Assembly: GCA_945878355.1 (NCBI GenBank)
Contig: CAMCTC010000004.1
Coordinates: 38,929 to 102,928, forward strand
Source of the DNA: Bordetella parapertussis
GTDB lineage: Bacteria > Pseudomonadota > Gammaproteobacteria > Burkholderiales > Burkholderiaceae_C
Direction: 5' to 3'
Length of the DNA: 64,000 nucleotides
In this document: piece after piece, positions 46,002 to 54,773 of the stretch
Numbering within the stretch: position 1 is the stretch's first letter
Layout of the letters: every line of letters begins with the position of its first letter
Program-made: the position numbers and the translations under genes
The notes under the pieces: model-generated
The model's database searches: none
What the model was told of the DNA's origin: nothing
Seen by the model: only the letters and a program-made list of their open reading frames with translations

Positions 46002-46018
46002 ATCGTACGATTTACAAT
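46002..46018 (+). promoter_or_regulatory. Candidate promoter/operator of the Phd-type pair
   Basis: ATCGTACGAT (46002-46011) is a perfect 10-base palindrome directly followed by TACAAT (46013-46018), a good -10 match, 31 bases before the antitoxin ATG. No clear -35 is seen. Repressor binding here would block the promoter, as expected for autoregulated antitoxins. Confidence 0.45.
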
Positions 46019-46048
46019 GCGCTGATCGGAAATCTGGAGCTTCTCAGC

Positions 46049-46333
46049 ATGGCCCACATCACTGCCAACGAGTTGAAAACCCGGGGCATCGCCGCGATCG
46101 AGGCTTTGCTCGGCTCGGGATGCACCGAGGCGGTGGTGTCGGTGCGGGGCACCGATCGCTATGTGGTGATGGAATTGGCGCAGTACCAGCACCTGCGCGA
46201 ATGCGAACTCGAAGCGGCTCTGGCCGAGAGTCGGGCTGACATCGCCGCCGGCCGTTCTGTGGTCGAGTCGCCGGACCAGCACTTGGATCGCCTGCAGGCG
46301 CTGATCGTCAGCGGTGCAGTGACCGGCAAGTGA
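46049..46333 (+). CDS. Phd/YefM-like antitoxin
   Basis: 94 residues. The ATG at 46049 has GGAG upstream. ITANELKTRGIAAIEALL, then VVSVRGTDRYVVMELAQYQHLRE, matches the Phd/YefM fold, followed by an acidic C-terminal toxin-binding tail (LEAALAESRADIAAGR). The stop overlaps the toxin's GTG (GTGA). A longer upstream frame from 45740 is rejected. Confidence 0.82.
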   Translation: MAHITANELKTRGIAAIEALLGSGCTEAVVSVRGTDRYVVMELAQYQHLRECELEAALAESRADIAAGRSVVESPDQHLDRLQALIVSGAVTGK

Positions 46334-46605
46334 GCTACAAAATCGTCTTCACCGAGCGCTATACGCGCATCGCAGCACGTTTTTTGCAGCGCCACCCCGA
46401 CATGGCGAGAGCCTACGTGAAGACGCTGGCCTTGCTTGAAGTCAATCCGCAGCACCCTTCGCTGCGACTGCACGCGCTAGGCGGGCGCTTGGCCGGTGTG
46501 CATTCGGTGTCGATCAACCTGTCCTACCGGATCACGATCCACCTGTTGATCACCGAGCGGGAGATCGTGCCCTTGGACCTTGGCGATCATGATGCCGTCT
46601 ACTGA
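46330..46605 (+). CDS. RelE/ParE-superfamily toxin
   Basis: 91 residues from a GTG that overlaps the antitoxin stop. YKIVFTERYTRIAARFLQRHP, LRLHALGGRLAGVHSVSI and the terminal PLDLGDHDAVY fit RelE/StbE-type toxins. The target (mRNA or gyrase) cannot be told. Confidence 0.82.
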   Translation: MSYKIVFTERYTRIAARFLQRHPDMARAYVKTLALLEVNPQHPSLRLHALGGRLAGVHSVSINLSYRITIHLLITEREIVPLDLGDHDAVY

Positions 46606-46629
46606 CGACCAGCAGCCGATCGCACCGAT

Positions 46630-46692
46630 GCCGGCACCGCAGCCGGCACCGCAGCCGGCACCGCAGCCGATAGCGAGACGATAGCGAGACGA
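46630..46692. repeat. Short tandem repeats
   Basis: Three exact copies of GCCGGCACCGCA (12 bases, 46630-46665) are followed by two exact copies of GATAGCGAGAC (11 bases, 46669-46690). They lie between the toxin stop and the end of the convergent dehydrogenase gene. Confidence 0.85.
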
Positions 46693-46735
46693 TTTCACGC
46701 TCGACGCGACTGCCGGGCACAGATTCGAAGAAGGC

Positions 46736-47824
46736 TCAGCCCGAAGCGCGCTGCGCGCCAGCAACTAGCCCTTCGCAAACGGCCTGCGTGACCTGCGCCG
46801 TGGTCGCCGAGCCGCCGAGGTCGCGGGTGTGCAAGGCTGGGTTGGCGGTGACCTGCTCAATCGCGCGCATCAGGCGCTGCGCGGCATCGGTCTCGCCCAG
46901 ATGCTCGAGCATCATCACCGCCGACCAGAAGGTGCCGACCGGGTTGGCCAGACCTTGGCCCATGATGTCGAATGCCGAGCCGTGGATGGGTTCGAACATC
47001 GACGGGTAGCGGCGCTCGGGGTCGATGTTGCCGGTCGGTGCGATGCCAAGGCTGCCAGCCAGCGCGGCGGCCAGGTCGCTGAGGATGTCGGCATGCAGGT
47101 TGGTCGCGACCAGGGTGTCTAGCGTGGCCGGCCGGTTGACCATGCGGGCGGTGCACGCGTCGACGAGCTCCTTGTCCCAGCGCACGTCGGGAAATTCACG
47201 CGAGATCTGTAGCGCGATCTCGTCCCACATCACCATCGCATGGCGTTGCGCATTGCTCTTGGTGACGACGGTCAGCAGCTTGCGCGGCCGCGACGCGGCC
47301 AGCTTGAAGGCGAATCGCATGATGCGCTCGACACCGGCGCGCGTCATCATCGACACATCGGTCGCGGCTTCGATCGGGTGACCCTGGTGGACCCGGCCGC
47401 CGACGCCCGAGTACTCGCCTTCTGAGTTCTCGCGAACGATGACCCAGTTCAGGTCGTCGGGTCCGCAGCGCTTGAGCGGGCCGTCGATGCCGGGCAGGAT
47501 GCGGGTCGGGCGCACGTTGGCGTATTGGTCGAAGCCCTGGCAGATCTTGAGCCGCAAGCCCCACAGCGTGATGTGGTCGGGGATCGCCGGGTCCCCGGCC
47601 GAGCCGAACAGGATCGCGTCCTTGAGACGCAGCGCGTCCAGCCCGTCGGCCGGCATCATCACGCCGTGCGCGCGGTACCAGTCACCGCCCCAGCCGAAGT
47701 TCTCGAACTCAAAGCGCAAGCTGTCGCTGGACGCGGCCAGCGCTTCGAGCACTTGCCGGCCGGCAGGAATGACTTCCTGGCCGATGCCGTCACCCGGGAT
47801 GGTGGCGATGGCGTAGGTCTTCAT
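46736..47824 (-). CDS. Tartrate dehydrogenase/decarboxylase or D-malate dehydrogenase (TtuC/DmlA-like)
   Basis: 362 residues. IPGDGIGQEVIPAG opens the isocitrate/isopropylmalate dehydrogenase fold. GLRLKICQGFDQYANVRPTRILPG holds the substrate Arg residues, DWYR and GSAGDPAIPDHITLWG fit TtuC, and MFEPIHGSAFDIMGQGLANPVG is the NAD-binding loop. It oxidatively decarboxylates D-malate or tartrate with NAD+ and a divalent metal, giving pyruvate or glycerate-level products. It is divergent from the LLM gene. The choice between tartrate and D-malate needs biochemical evidence. Confidence 0.9.
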   Translation of the reverse strand: MKTYAIATIPGDGIGQEVIPAGRQVLEALAASSDSLRFEFENFGWGGDWYRAHGVMMPADGLDALRLKDAILFGSAGDPAIPDHITLWGLRLKICQGFDQYANVRPTRILPGIDGPLKRCGPDDLNWVIVRENSEGEYSGVGGRVHQGHPIEAATDVSMMTRAGVERIMRFAFKLAASRPRKLLTVVTKSNAQRHAMVMWDEIALQISREFPDVRWDKELVDACTARMVNRPATLDTLVATNLHADILSDLAAALAGSLGIAPTGNIDPERRYPSMFEPIHGSAFDIMGQGLANPVGTFWSAVMMLEHLGETDAAQRLMRAIEQVTANPALHTRDLGGSATTAQVTQAVCEGLVAGAQRASG

Positions 47825-47984
47825 GCGGTGCTTTCGTGAGGGTTGGGTGTCGGCAGGACTGTAGGCTGAATCGGACGAATGGATCGACTGCGCGCGAACC
47901 CAGGCGCGGAGGTCGAGCGCGGGCCGTATCGGTGCAATGGTAAAAACCAGAGAACTGGCAATGCGCCATCAGAAGGAGCAGGCG

Positions 47985-49004
47985 ATGAAGTTCGGCATTT
48001 TCGACCACCTGGACCGCAACGAACTGCCGATGGCGCAGTACTACGAGGAGCGCCTGAAGCTGGTTGAGTTGTACGACCGCACCGGCTTTCATGCCTACCA
48101 CGTCGCCGAGCACCATTCAACGCCTTTGGGCATGGCGCCTTCGCCGTCGGTGTTCTTGTCGGCGGTGGCCCAGCGCACCCGGCGGCTGCGCTTCGGCCCT
48201 TTGGTCTACATCCTGCCGCTCTACCATCCGCTGCGCGTGGCCGAAGAGGTCTGCATGCTCGACCACCTGAGCAACGGACGCTTGCAGCTCGGCGTGGGCC
48301 GAGGGGTTTCGCCCTTCGAACTCGGCTACTTCGGCGTCGACGCCGCCGAGGCGCCCGGCATTTATTTCGAAAGCTTCGAGGTGCTGATCAAGGCGCTGAC
48401 GCAGGACGTGCTCGACCACGAAGGCCCGCGCTTTCAGTTTCGGAATGTGCCGATCGTGCTGCGCCCCTTGCAGCAACCCCATCCGCCGCTGTGGTACGGC
48501 GTCGGCGCACCCGAGGGCGTGGACTGGTGCGTCGCGAACCGCGTCAACGCGGTGGTCAACGGCCCGCTGGAGCGGGTGCGCGCCATCGTCGACCGCTACG
48601 CTGCGCGCTGGGCCGAGGCCGGCCATGCGCCCAAAGACATGCCTTTTGTCGGCACGACGCGCCACATCGTCGTCGCCGAGACCGACGAGCAGGCGCGCCA
48701 GATCGCAAAGCCCGCCTACCTGCAGTGGTACGACAGCTTCATGAAGCTGTGGCGCCAGCACGGCAGCGCGCCGCAGTTGGCGATGTTTCCGACCAACCTG
48801 GCGCAGGCGCAACAAGCAGGCGTTGCGCTGGTGGGGTCACCCGCGACCGTGCGCGAGATGCTGGCCGAGCAGATCGAGCGCAGCGGCGCGAACTACATGC
48901 TGTGCCGCTTCGCGTTCGGCACCGTCACGCTGGCCCAAGCCACGCAATCGGTCGAACTGTTCCACCGCGAGGTCATGCCCGGTTTCACGACGGATGGCGC
49001 CTGA
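47985..49004 (+). CDS. LLM-class (luciferase-like) flavin-dependent oxidoreductase
   Basis: 339 residues. The ATG at 47985 has an excellent AAGGAG eight bases upstream. MKFGIFDHLDRNELP, FHAYHVAEHHSTPLGMAPSPSVFLSAVAQRT and LDHLSNGRLQLGVGRGVSPFE follow the bacterial luciferase alpha/beta barrel. It uses FMNH2 or F420-like reduced flavin to oxygenate a small substrate. No flavin reductase is adjacent. It is 158 bases before the ThDP-enzyme operon on the same strand. Confidence 0.9.
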   Translation: MKFGIFDHLDRNELPMAQYYEERLKLVELYDRTGFHAYHVAEHHSTPLGMAPSPSVFLSAVAQRTRRLRFGPLVYILPLYHPLRVAEEVCMLDHLSNGRLQLGVGRGVSPFELGYFGVDAAEAPGIYFESFEVLIKALTQDVLDHEGPRFQFRNVPIVLRPLQQPHPPLWYGVGAPEGVDWCVANRVNAVVNGPLERVRAIVDRYAARWAEAGHAPKDMPFVGTTRHIVVAETDEQARQIAKPAYLQWYDSFMKLWRQHGSAPQLAMFPTNLAQAQQAGVALVGSPATVREMLAEQIERSGANYMLCRFAFGTVTLAQATQSVELFHREVMPGFTTDGA

Positions 49005-49162
49005 GCTGGCGGGTGAGATGGCGCTGCAGATCGAGCCCGTCTCGATCGACGGTGTCGCAGTTGCCGTGGCGGCAAGACCGCCCACGCGATGCGCTACCAT
49101 CCATCACCGCCCTCGTGGCGGCTCCGTCAAGCTCCCGTCAGACGTCATGAGGTGAGTCACAG

Positions 49163-50842
49163 ATGCCCAAGCGCAGGATGACCGGCCGTGCCGCCTTTTT
49201 GCAGTTGCTGATCGACGAGGGCGTGACCCATTTGTTCGGCAATCCGGGCACGACCGAGTTGGCGATCATGGAGGCGGTGCCGCAATTCCCTGAACTGCGC
49301 TATGTGCTGGGACTGCAGGAATCGATTGTCGTCGGCATGGCCGACGGTTTTGCGCGGGCTTCGAACCGGCTCGCTGCGGTCAACCTGCACTGCGCGCCAG
49401 GGCTGGGACACGCGATGGGGGCGATCTACAGCGCGAAGTTTTCGGGCTCGCCTTTGATCATCACCGCCGGGCAGTACGAGATAGGCTATGGCTTGCTCGA
49501 GCCCTTGCTGTACGAACCGCTGGTGCCGATAGCGCAGCCGCTGGTGAAATGGGCCGTCGAGGTCACGCGCATCGAAGACCTGCCGCGTATCGTCCGCCGC
49601 GCCGCGAAGATCGCGATGACCGCGCCGACCGGGCCGGTCTTCATCAGCCTGCCCGGCAGCATCCTGGACGACGAAGCCGAACTCGACCTCGGCCACCCGA
49701 CGCGCATCGAGGCGTCGACCCGGCCGTCGGACGACAGCTTGCACCGCCTGGCCGACCGCTTGCTCGCAGCAGACCGGCCGGTGATGATCGCGGGTCGCGA
49801 ACTGGCCCACCACGACTGTTTCGAAGAAGCCGGCGAGTTGGCCAGCCTGCTCGGCGCCGCGGTGTACCAGGAGCCTGTGCCGTACAACGCGCGCTTCCCA
49901 TCCGGCCATCCGGCCTGCATGGGCGACCTGACGCGCAACCAGCAGCGCGTGCGCGAAACCCTGCAGCGGCACGACCTGCTGCTGTGCCTGGGTGCCGACC
50001 TGTTGCGCATGTCGCCCTATAGCGAAGTGGACCCGCTGCCCGACGACCTCGCGGTCGTGCACATCAGCGAGCGCGACTGGGAGCTGGGCAAGAACTACCC
50101 GACCGAGATCGCGATCCGCGCCAATGTTCGCGAAACGCTGCGCGCCTTGCTGCCGCTGCTGCGCGCCAGGCGATCGCCCGAACAGGCTCACCGGGCTGCC
50201 GCCAGGCTGACGGCGCTGAGCGCGGACAACTGGGCAGCGCGCCGTGTCAAAGCCTATCAGACGTCAAGCGCGACTTCATCAAGCCTGCCAATCGACCCAC
50301 GCTGGTTGATGCTGCGCTTGGTCGAGGCCTTGCCCGAGGCTGCGATCGTGGTCGAAGAAGCGCTGACAGCGACAGGGGCGCTGACGAGCTTGCTGCCGAT
50401 ACACGACGCCAACAGCTTTTATGGCCTGGCCAGCGGTGGGCTGGGCTTTGCGATGGCGGGCGCCATCGGCATCAGCCTGGCGCAGCCCGGGCGTCCTGTC
50501 GTCGCGGTGGTCGGTGACGGCAGCTCGATGTACAGCATCCAGGCCTTGTGGACCGCAGCGCACCTGAAACTGCCGATCACTTACCTGGTCGTCAACAACC
50601 GCAGCTACCGGATCATCAAGGAGCGCCTGCTGGCCGGTCGCGGGTCCGACAAGTTCATTGCGATGGACCTGAAGCAGCCGTCGATCGACTTCGTGTCGGT
50701 CGCCCGCGGCCTGGGTCTGCCGGCGCAATGCGTCACCGACCCGGCCGAACTCGACAGCGTGCTGAAAGCCGCGATCGCCAGCGCGGTACCCAACCTGGTC
50801 GAAGTCATCGTCGACGACGGCTTCGGCAATGTCTCGGGCTGA
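49163..50842 (+). CDS. ThDP-dependent decarboxylase, benzoylformate-decarboxylase-like
   Basis: 559 residues (MdlC is 528). GNPGTTELAI matches the MdlC active-site GNPGSNEL with Ser replaced by Thr. The cofactor-activating Glu is in GLQESIVVGMADGFARA, the active His in VNLHCAPGLG, and the ThDP-Mg motif is GDGSSMYSIQALWTAAHLKLP...NN. It should decarboxylate an aromatic or aliphatic 2-keto acid to the aldehyde in the cytosol. It leads an operon with a Bug receptor and a split ThDP enzyme. Confidence 0.88.
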   Translation: MPKRRMTGRAAFLQLLIDEGVTHLFGNPGTTELAIMEAVPQFPELRYVLGLQESIVVGMADGFARASNRLAAVNLHCAPGLGHAMGAIYSAKFSGSPLIITAGQYEIGYGLLEPLLYEPLVPIAQPLVKWAVEVTRIEDLPRIVRRAAKIAMTAPTGPVFISLPGSILDDEAELDLGHPTRIEASTRPSDDSLHRLADRLLAADRPVMIAGRELAHHDCFEEAGELASLLGAAVYQEPVPYNARFPSGHPACMGDLTRNQQRVRETLQRHDLLLCLGADLLRMSPYSEVDPLPDDLAVVHISERDWELGKNYPTEIAIRANVRETLRALLPLLRARRSPEQAHRAAARLTALSADNWAARRVKAYQTSSATSSSLPIDPRWLMLRLVEALPEAAIVVEEALTATGALTSLLPIHDANSFYGLASGGLGFAMAGAIGISLAQPGRPVVAVVGDGSSMYSIQALWTAAHLKLPITYLVVNNRSYRIIKERLLAGRGSDKFIAMDLKQPSIDFVSVARGLGLPAQCVTDPAELDSVLKAAIASAVPNLVEVIVDDGFGNVSG

Positions 50843-50863
50843 GCGCCCAGTTCGGAGAACAGC

Positions 50864-51847
50864 ATGAAAACCTTGAACCAGACGGTGATCGGTGTGCTGG
50901 CGGCGCTAGCTGTTGCCCAAGGCGCGCAGGCGCAGAGCCCGGCCGCAGACTACCCGAGCCGACAGGTGACGATGATCGTCGGCTTCCCGCCCGGCACCGC
51001 CACCGACAGCATCGGCCGGGTGCTCGCCGAACGCCTGACGCAGCGCCTGGGCAAGACCTTCATCATCGACAACAAGGCCGGCCAGGGCGGCAGCATCGGC
51101 GCGGCCGTGGCGGCAAAGGCTGCGCCTGACGGCTACACGCTGCTGCTGAGCGCGACCGCACCGCTGACCATCAACCAGCATGTCTACCCCAAGCTGCCCT
51201 ACGACACGGTGCGTGATTTCGCGCCGATCGGCCTGCACTCCTGGTTGCCTTATGCGCTGGTGGTCAACGCCAACTCGAAGGTCAACAGCTTTGCCGAGTT
51301 CCAGGCCAACGCCAAAGCGCGTCCCGCGACCATGAGCTTTGCGTCGATCGGCAACGGCACGACCAGCCACCTGCTGATGACGATGCTGATGCAGCGCGCC
51401 GGCATCGAACTCACCCACATCCCGTACAAGGGCAGCGCGCAAGCCCAGACCGATTTGATCGGCGGACAGGTCGACGCGACCTTCGACACGCTGGTGTCGA
51501 TCATGCCGCACGTCAAGAACGGCAAGCTCAAGGCGCTGGCCGTCAGCACCTTGAACCGTTCGAAGTACGCGCCGGAGATCCCGACCCTCGACGAGCTCGG
51601 CGTCAAGGGCTTCGACGCCGGCGCTTGGCTCGGCATGCTGGCACCGGCGGGCACGCCAAAGGCCATCGTCGACAAGCTCAACCGCGAACTCAACGCGATT
51701 CTCGACGAACCCCAGACGCAAAGCCGGTTGCTGGCGATGGGGTCGGAACTGCTCAAGAGCACGCCCGAGGAGTTCTCCGCCCACATCAAGAGCGAGCAGG
51801 AAAAATGGGGCAAGCTGGTGCGCGAGACTGGCGTGAAAATCGACTGA
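50864..51847 (+). CDS. Bug/TctC-family periplasmic receptor
   Basis: 327 residues, 21 bases after the decarboxylase gene, with GGAG in front. The signal peptide is TVIGVLAALAVAQGAQAQS. YPSRQVTMIVGFPPGTATD, IDNKAGQGGSIGA, LPYDTVRDFAPIG and THIPYKGSAQAQTDLIGG are Bug motifs. It lies inside a ThDP-enzyme operon, so its ligand is probably a keto acid or precursor. Its permease partner could be the TctAB encoded 3 kb away. Confidence 0.92.
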   Translation: MKTLNQTVIGVLAALAVAQGAQAQSPAADYPSRQVTMIVGFPPGTATDSIGRVLAERLTQRLGKTFIIDNKAGQGGSIGAAVAAKAAPDGYTLLLSATAPLTINQHVYPKLPYDTVRDFAPIGLHSWLPYALVVNANSKVNSFAEFQANAKARPATMSFASIGNGTTSHLLMTMLMQRAGIELTHIPYKGSAQAQTDLIGGQVDATFDTLVSIMPHVKNGKLKALAVSTLNRSKYAPEIPTLDELGVKGFDAGAWLGMLAPAGTPKAIVDKLNRELNAILDEPQTQSRLLAMGSELLKSTPEEFSAHIKSEQEKWGKLVRETGVKID

Positions 51848-51885
51848 TGGTTTGACAAGACCTCCGCAATGAAAGGCTTTGATTC

Positions 51886-52425
51886 ATGAGCAGTGCAAGC
51901 GCCTCCGCGCCATCCTGGCAGGAAGACATTTTTTCGACCCTCAAGCAAGGCGGTATCCGCCAGGTGGCCTATGTGCCGGACGCAGGCCACGCACATGTGA
52001 TCCGGCGCGTCCACGCCGAGCCCACGATGCGCCCCGTCGTGCTGACGACCGAGGAGGAAGGCGTGGCGATCTGCTGCGGCGCCTGGCTGGGCGGCCAGCG
52101 TTCCGCGCTGCTGATGCAGAGCAGCGGCGTGGGCAACTGCATCAACATGCTGTCGCTGATCCAGAACTGCCGATTCCCTCTGCTCACGCTGATCACGATG
52201 CGCGGCGAATGGGCTGAATTCAACCCCTGGCAAGTGCCGATGAGCAAAGCGACTCAGGGAACGCTGGAGTTGATGGGCGTCACGGTGTTGCGGGTGAGCA
52301 AAGCCGACGAAGTGGCCGAGACCGTGCGCGCCGGACTCGACGCGGCCTTCGAAAGCGGCGAGCCGATCGCGGTGCTGCTGGCGCAAAGCCTGATTGGCCG
52401 CAAGGAATGGACCCGATCGAAATGA
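51886..52425 (+). CDS. ThDP enzyme, PYR-domain subunit (sulfopyruvate/phosphonopyruvate decarboxylase alpha-like)
   Basis: 179 residues. GIRQVAYVPDAGHAHVIRRVH, the activating Glu in LTTEEEGVAICCGAWLGG and MQSSGVGNCINMLSLIQN fit the N-terminal pyrimidine-binding domain of ComD-like sulfopyruvate decarboxylases and of phosphonopyruvate decarboxylase. The protein lacks the ThDP-Mg motif, which lies in the next gene. It ends in an overlap with that gene. The product would be sulfoacetaldehyde, phosphonoacetaldehyde or another aldehyde. Confidence 0.83.
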   Translation: MSSASASAPSWQEDIFSTLKQGGIRQVAYVPDAGHAHVIRRVHAEPTMRPVVLTTEEEGVAICCGAWLGGQRSALLMQSSGVGNCINMLSLIQNCRFPLLTLITMRGEWAEFNPWQVPMSKATQGTLELMGVTVLRVSKADEVAETVRAGLDAAFESGEPIAVLLAQSLIGRKEWTRSK

Positions 52426-53012
52426 ATCAAACCACTGCTTTTATTGAGCGGCGTGACTTCGTCGCCCGCCTGCTGGCCGCCTGCCCCGATGCGCTGGTGA
52501 TCAGCGGCCTGGGCTCGCCTTCGTACGATTTGTTCGCTGCCGGCGACCGGCCTGAAAACTTCTACCTCTGGGGCGCGATGGGCGGCGCCGCAGCGATGGG
52601 GCTTGGGCTGGCGCTGGCGCAGCCGGCGCGCAGCGTGCTGGTGATCACCGGCGACGGTGAGCAGCTGATGGGGCTCGGTACGCTCGCGACGATCGGCGCG
52701 CAACAGCCCGCCAACCTCAGCATCGTGGTGCTGGACAACGGGCATTTCGGCGAGACGGGCATGCAGGCCAGCCACAGCAGCCTGGGCACCAGCTTGTCAG
52801 CCGTCGCGCGCGGCTGCGGCATCCGACAGGTCATGGAGATCCGCGACCCAGGCGATGTTGCAGCGCTGGCCACACTGGTCAATGGTCGCCAGGCCTGCGC
52901 GTTAGCGCAAGTTCATGTTCGTGCCGAAGACCTGCCGCGCGCCTTGCCGTCGCGCGACGGCGTGCACTTGAAAAACCGCTTCCGAAGCGCGCTGGGGCTG
53001 CCGACTTTCTGA
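52422..53012 (+). CDS. ThDP enzyme, PP-domain subunit (sulfopyruvate decarboxylase beta-like)
   Basis: 196 residues from the ATG at 52422, which overlaps the stop of the alpha gene (ATGA). An ATG at 52407 sits too close to its ribosome site. The ThDP-Mg motif is GDGEQLMGLGTLATIGAQQPANLSIVVLDN. Together with the alpha protein it rebuilds one ThDP decarboxylase, as in ComDE. It is the last gene of the plus-strand operon and converges on the third ThDP gene. Confidence 0.85.
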   Translation: MNQTTAFIERRDFVARLLAACPDALVISGLGSPSYDLFAAGDRPENFYLWGAMGGAAAMGLGLALAQPARSVLVITGDGEQLMGLGTLATIGAQQPANLSIVVLDNGHFGETGMQASHSSLGTSLSAVARGCGIRQVMEIRDPGDVAALATLVNGRQACALAQVHVRAEDLPRALPSRDGVHLKNRFRSALGLPTF

Positions 53013-53038
53013 TCCGCTGCGCCGCCGCAGCGAGTCGG

Positions 53039-54715
53039 TCAATCGCCTGGGCGATCGGCGGCGGCCAGGGCCGGAAAACTGGCGGACAGGCTGGACATCA
53101 CCTCGATGAAGTAGGGCTGGCGTGCCGCCAAGCCGCGCGCCAGCGCCGCGTCGATCTCGTCGACGGCGCAAACCCGCTCGGACTGGATGCCGAAAGAGCG
53201 CGCGATGCCGACGAAGTCAGGATTGGTCAAGCTGGTGCCAACATGGCGGCCCGGGTATTGCCGCTCCTGATGGACCCGGATCGAGCCGTAGCATTGGTTG
53301 TTCGACAGGATGAACAGAATCGGCAGCTGCCGGTCGACGGCGGCGATCATCTCGTTGCCGGTCATCATGAAGCCGCCATCGCCGACCAGGCAGACCACAC
53401 GCTGACCCGTCAGGCGCAGCTGCGAGGCGATCGCCGCCGGCATGCCGTAGCCCATCGCGCCTGACAACGGCGCCATCAGGCGTTGCGGATAGGCGAACGG
53501 CAGGTGGCGGTAGACCGGCGCAGCAAAAGTCCCGGCGTCGAGACAGACGATCGCGTCGGCCGGCAGGCTGGCGCCGAGGCTGGCGACCACGTTGACGAAC
53601 GGCACCCCATCGGCGGCAACAGCGCGCGCTGCAGGCCAGGCGGCGATGCGGTCGTGGATGGCGCGCAGGCTGCCGAGCCAAGCCCTGCGCTGCGGCAACA
53701 CCACGGCGCCGTCGATCGCGGCCAGCGCAGCGGCGAAGGGCGCAGGGTCTGCGACGATGCCGAAATCAGCCGCGAAGTGCAGTCCCACCGCCCGGTCATC
53801 GGGATAGACATGAACCAAGGTCTGCGAGGGTTTGGGCAGACTGGGGAAGGTGTAGCCCTGGGTCGTGATGTCACCCAATCGCGTGCCGATCGCCAGGATC
53901 AGGTCGCTCGAATCGAAGGCTGCGATCTGGTCCTTGGGGTTGGCCAAGCCGAGGTCACCGACGAACAAGTCATGGCGATTCGGAAAGATGTCGTGCTGGC
54001 GGAATGACACCGCCACCGGCACCTGGAAACGCTCGGCCAAAGCCAGCAGTGCGGCACGGCCAGGACCTGAGTCCAGCGCGCCGCCGGCAATGATCAGCGG
54101 GCGTTCGGCACGGCACAACAGCGCATGGATCTTCGCCAGCGTTTCTTGGTCAGACAGGCTCGCGACCCGCGCAGGCAACTGCCAAGCTCGCTGGGCGACC
54201 GGCTGCTGCTGGATGTCTTCGGGCACGACCAGCACGACCGGACCGGGTGTGCCGGTGGTCGCGATCCGCAAGGCCTTGAAAGCGGCCTCGGCCAGCTTGT
54301 CAGGATCGGTGACTTCGACCACCCACTTGGCGATGGACCCGAACATCTGCTGGTAATCGATCTCCTGAAACGCCTGCCGGCGCAGATCGGCTTTGGGAAT
54401 CTGTCCAATCACCAAGATCAGCGGCACCGCGTCCTGCTGGGCGGTGTGAACCGCGATCGCAGCGTTGGTCGCCCCCGGGCCGCGACTCACCATCACGACA
54501 CCCGGCCGGTGCGTCAATCGCCCATCCGCGCAGGCCATGAAACCAGCGCCGCTTTCGTGGCGGCAGGTCAGCACATCGATCTGCGGAAAATCGCTCAACG
54601 CGTCAAGGATGCCGAGATAGCTCTCGCCTGGCACCAGGAAGACGCGGTCGATGCCATTGCTGGCAAACACCGACAGCATCGCGTGCGCCGAGGTGGCGGC
54701 TTGGTTCGGATTCAT
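53039..54715 (-). CDS. ThDP-dependent enzyme, acetolactate-synthase-like
   Basis: 558 residues. DRVFLVPGESYLGILDAL, the activating Glu in CRHESGAGFMACADGR and the ThDP-Mg motif GDGGFMMTGNEMIAAVDRQLP...SNNQ are clear. It belongs to the acetolactate synthase/sulfoacetaldehyde acetyltransferase/benzaldehyde-lyase superfamily. The FAD-binding pocket cannot be judged by eye. No small regulatory subunit is nearby, so a catabolic or lyase role is likelier than branched-chain biosynthesis. It lies 58 bases after tctA, apparently in the tctCBA operon. Confidence 0.88.
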   Translation of the reverse strand: MNPNQAATSAHAMLSVFASNGIDRVFLVPGESYLGILDALSDFPQIDVLTCRHESGAGFMACADGRLTHRPGVVMVSRGPGATNAAIAVHTAQQDAVPLILVIGQIPKADLRRQAFQEIDYQQMFGSIAKWVVEVTDPDKLAEAAFKALRIATTGTPGPVVLVVPEDIQQQPVAQRAWQLPARVASLSDQETLAKIHALLCRAERPLIIAGGALDSGPGRAALLALAERFQVPVAVSFRQHDIFPNRHDLFVGDLGLANPKDQIAAFDSSDLILAIGTRLGDITTQGYTFPSLPKPSQTLVHVYPDDRAVGLHFAADFGIVADPAPFAAALAAIDGAVVLPQRRAWLGSLRAIHDRIAAWPAARAVAADGVPFVNVVASLGASLPADAIVCLDAGTFAAPVYRHLPFAYPQRLMAPLSGAMGYGMPAAIASQLRLTGQRVVCLVGDGGFMMTGNEMIAAVDRQLPILFILSNNQCYGSIRVHQERQYPGRHVGTSLTNPDFVGIARSFGIQSERVCAVDEIDAALARGLAARQPYFIEVMSSLSASFPALAAADRPGD

Positions 54716-54773
54716 CGGCAGTCTTTGCTTGCGGGCTGGGCCCGTAAAGCCGCGGCGTCGTGACGCCGGCGGC

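Larger units (their letters stand above)
45712..46048. other. Divergent intergenic region between two toxin-antitoxin pairs, 337 bases
   Basis: The region holds repeat copy 2 (45799-45831), a following GC-rich stretch and, near 46000, a palindrome with a -10-like TACAAT. Open frames through it have no family similarity, so I call none. Confidence 0.45.
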
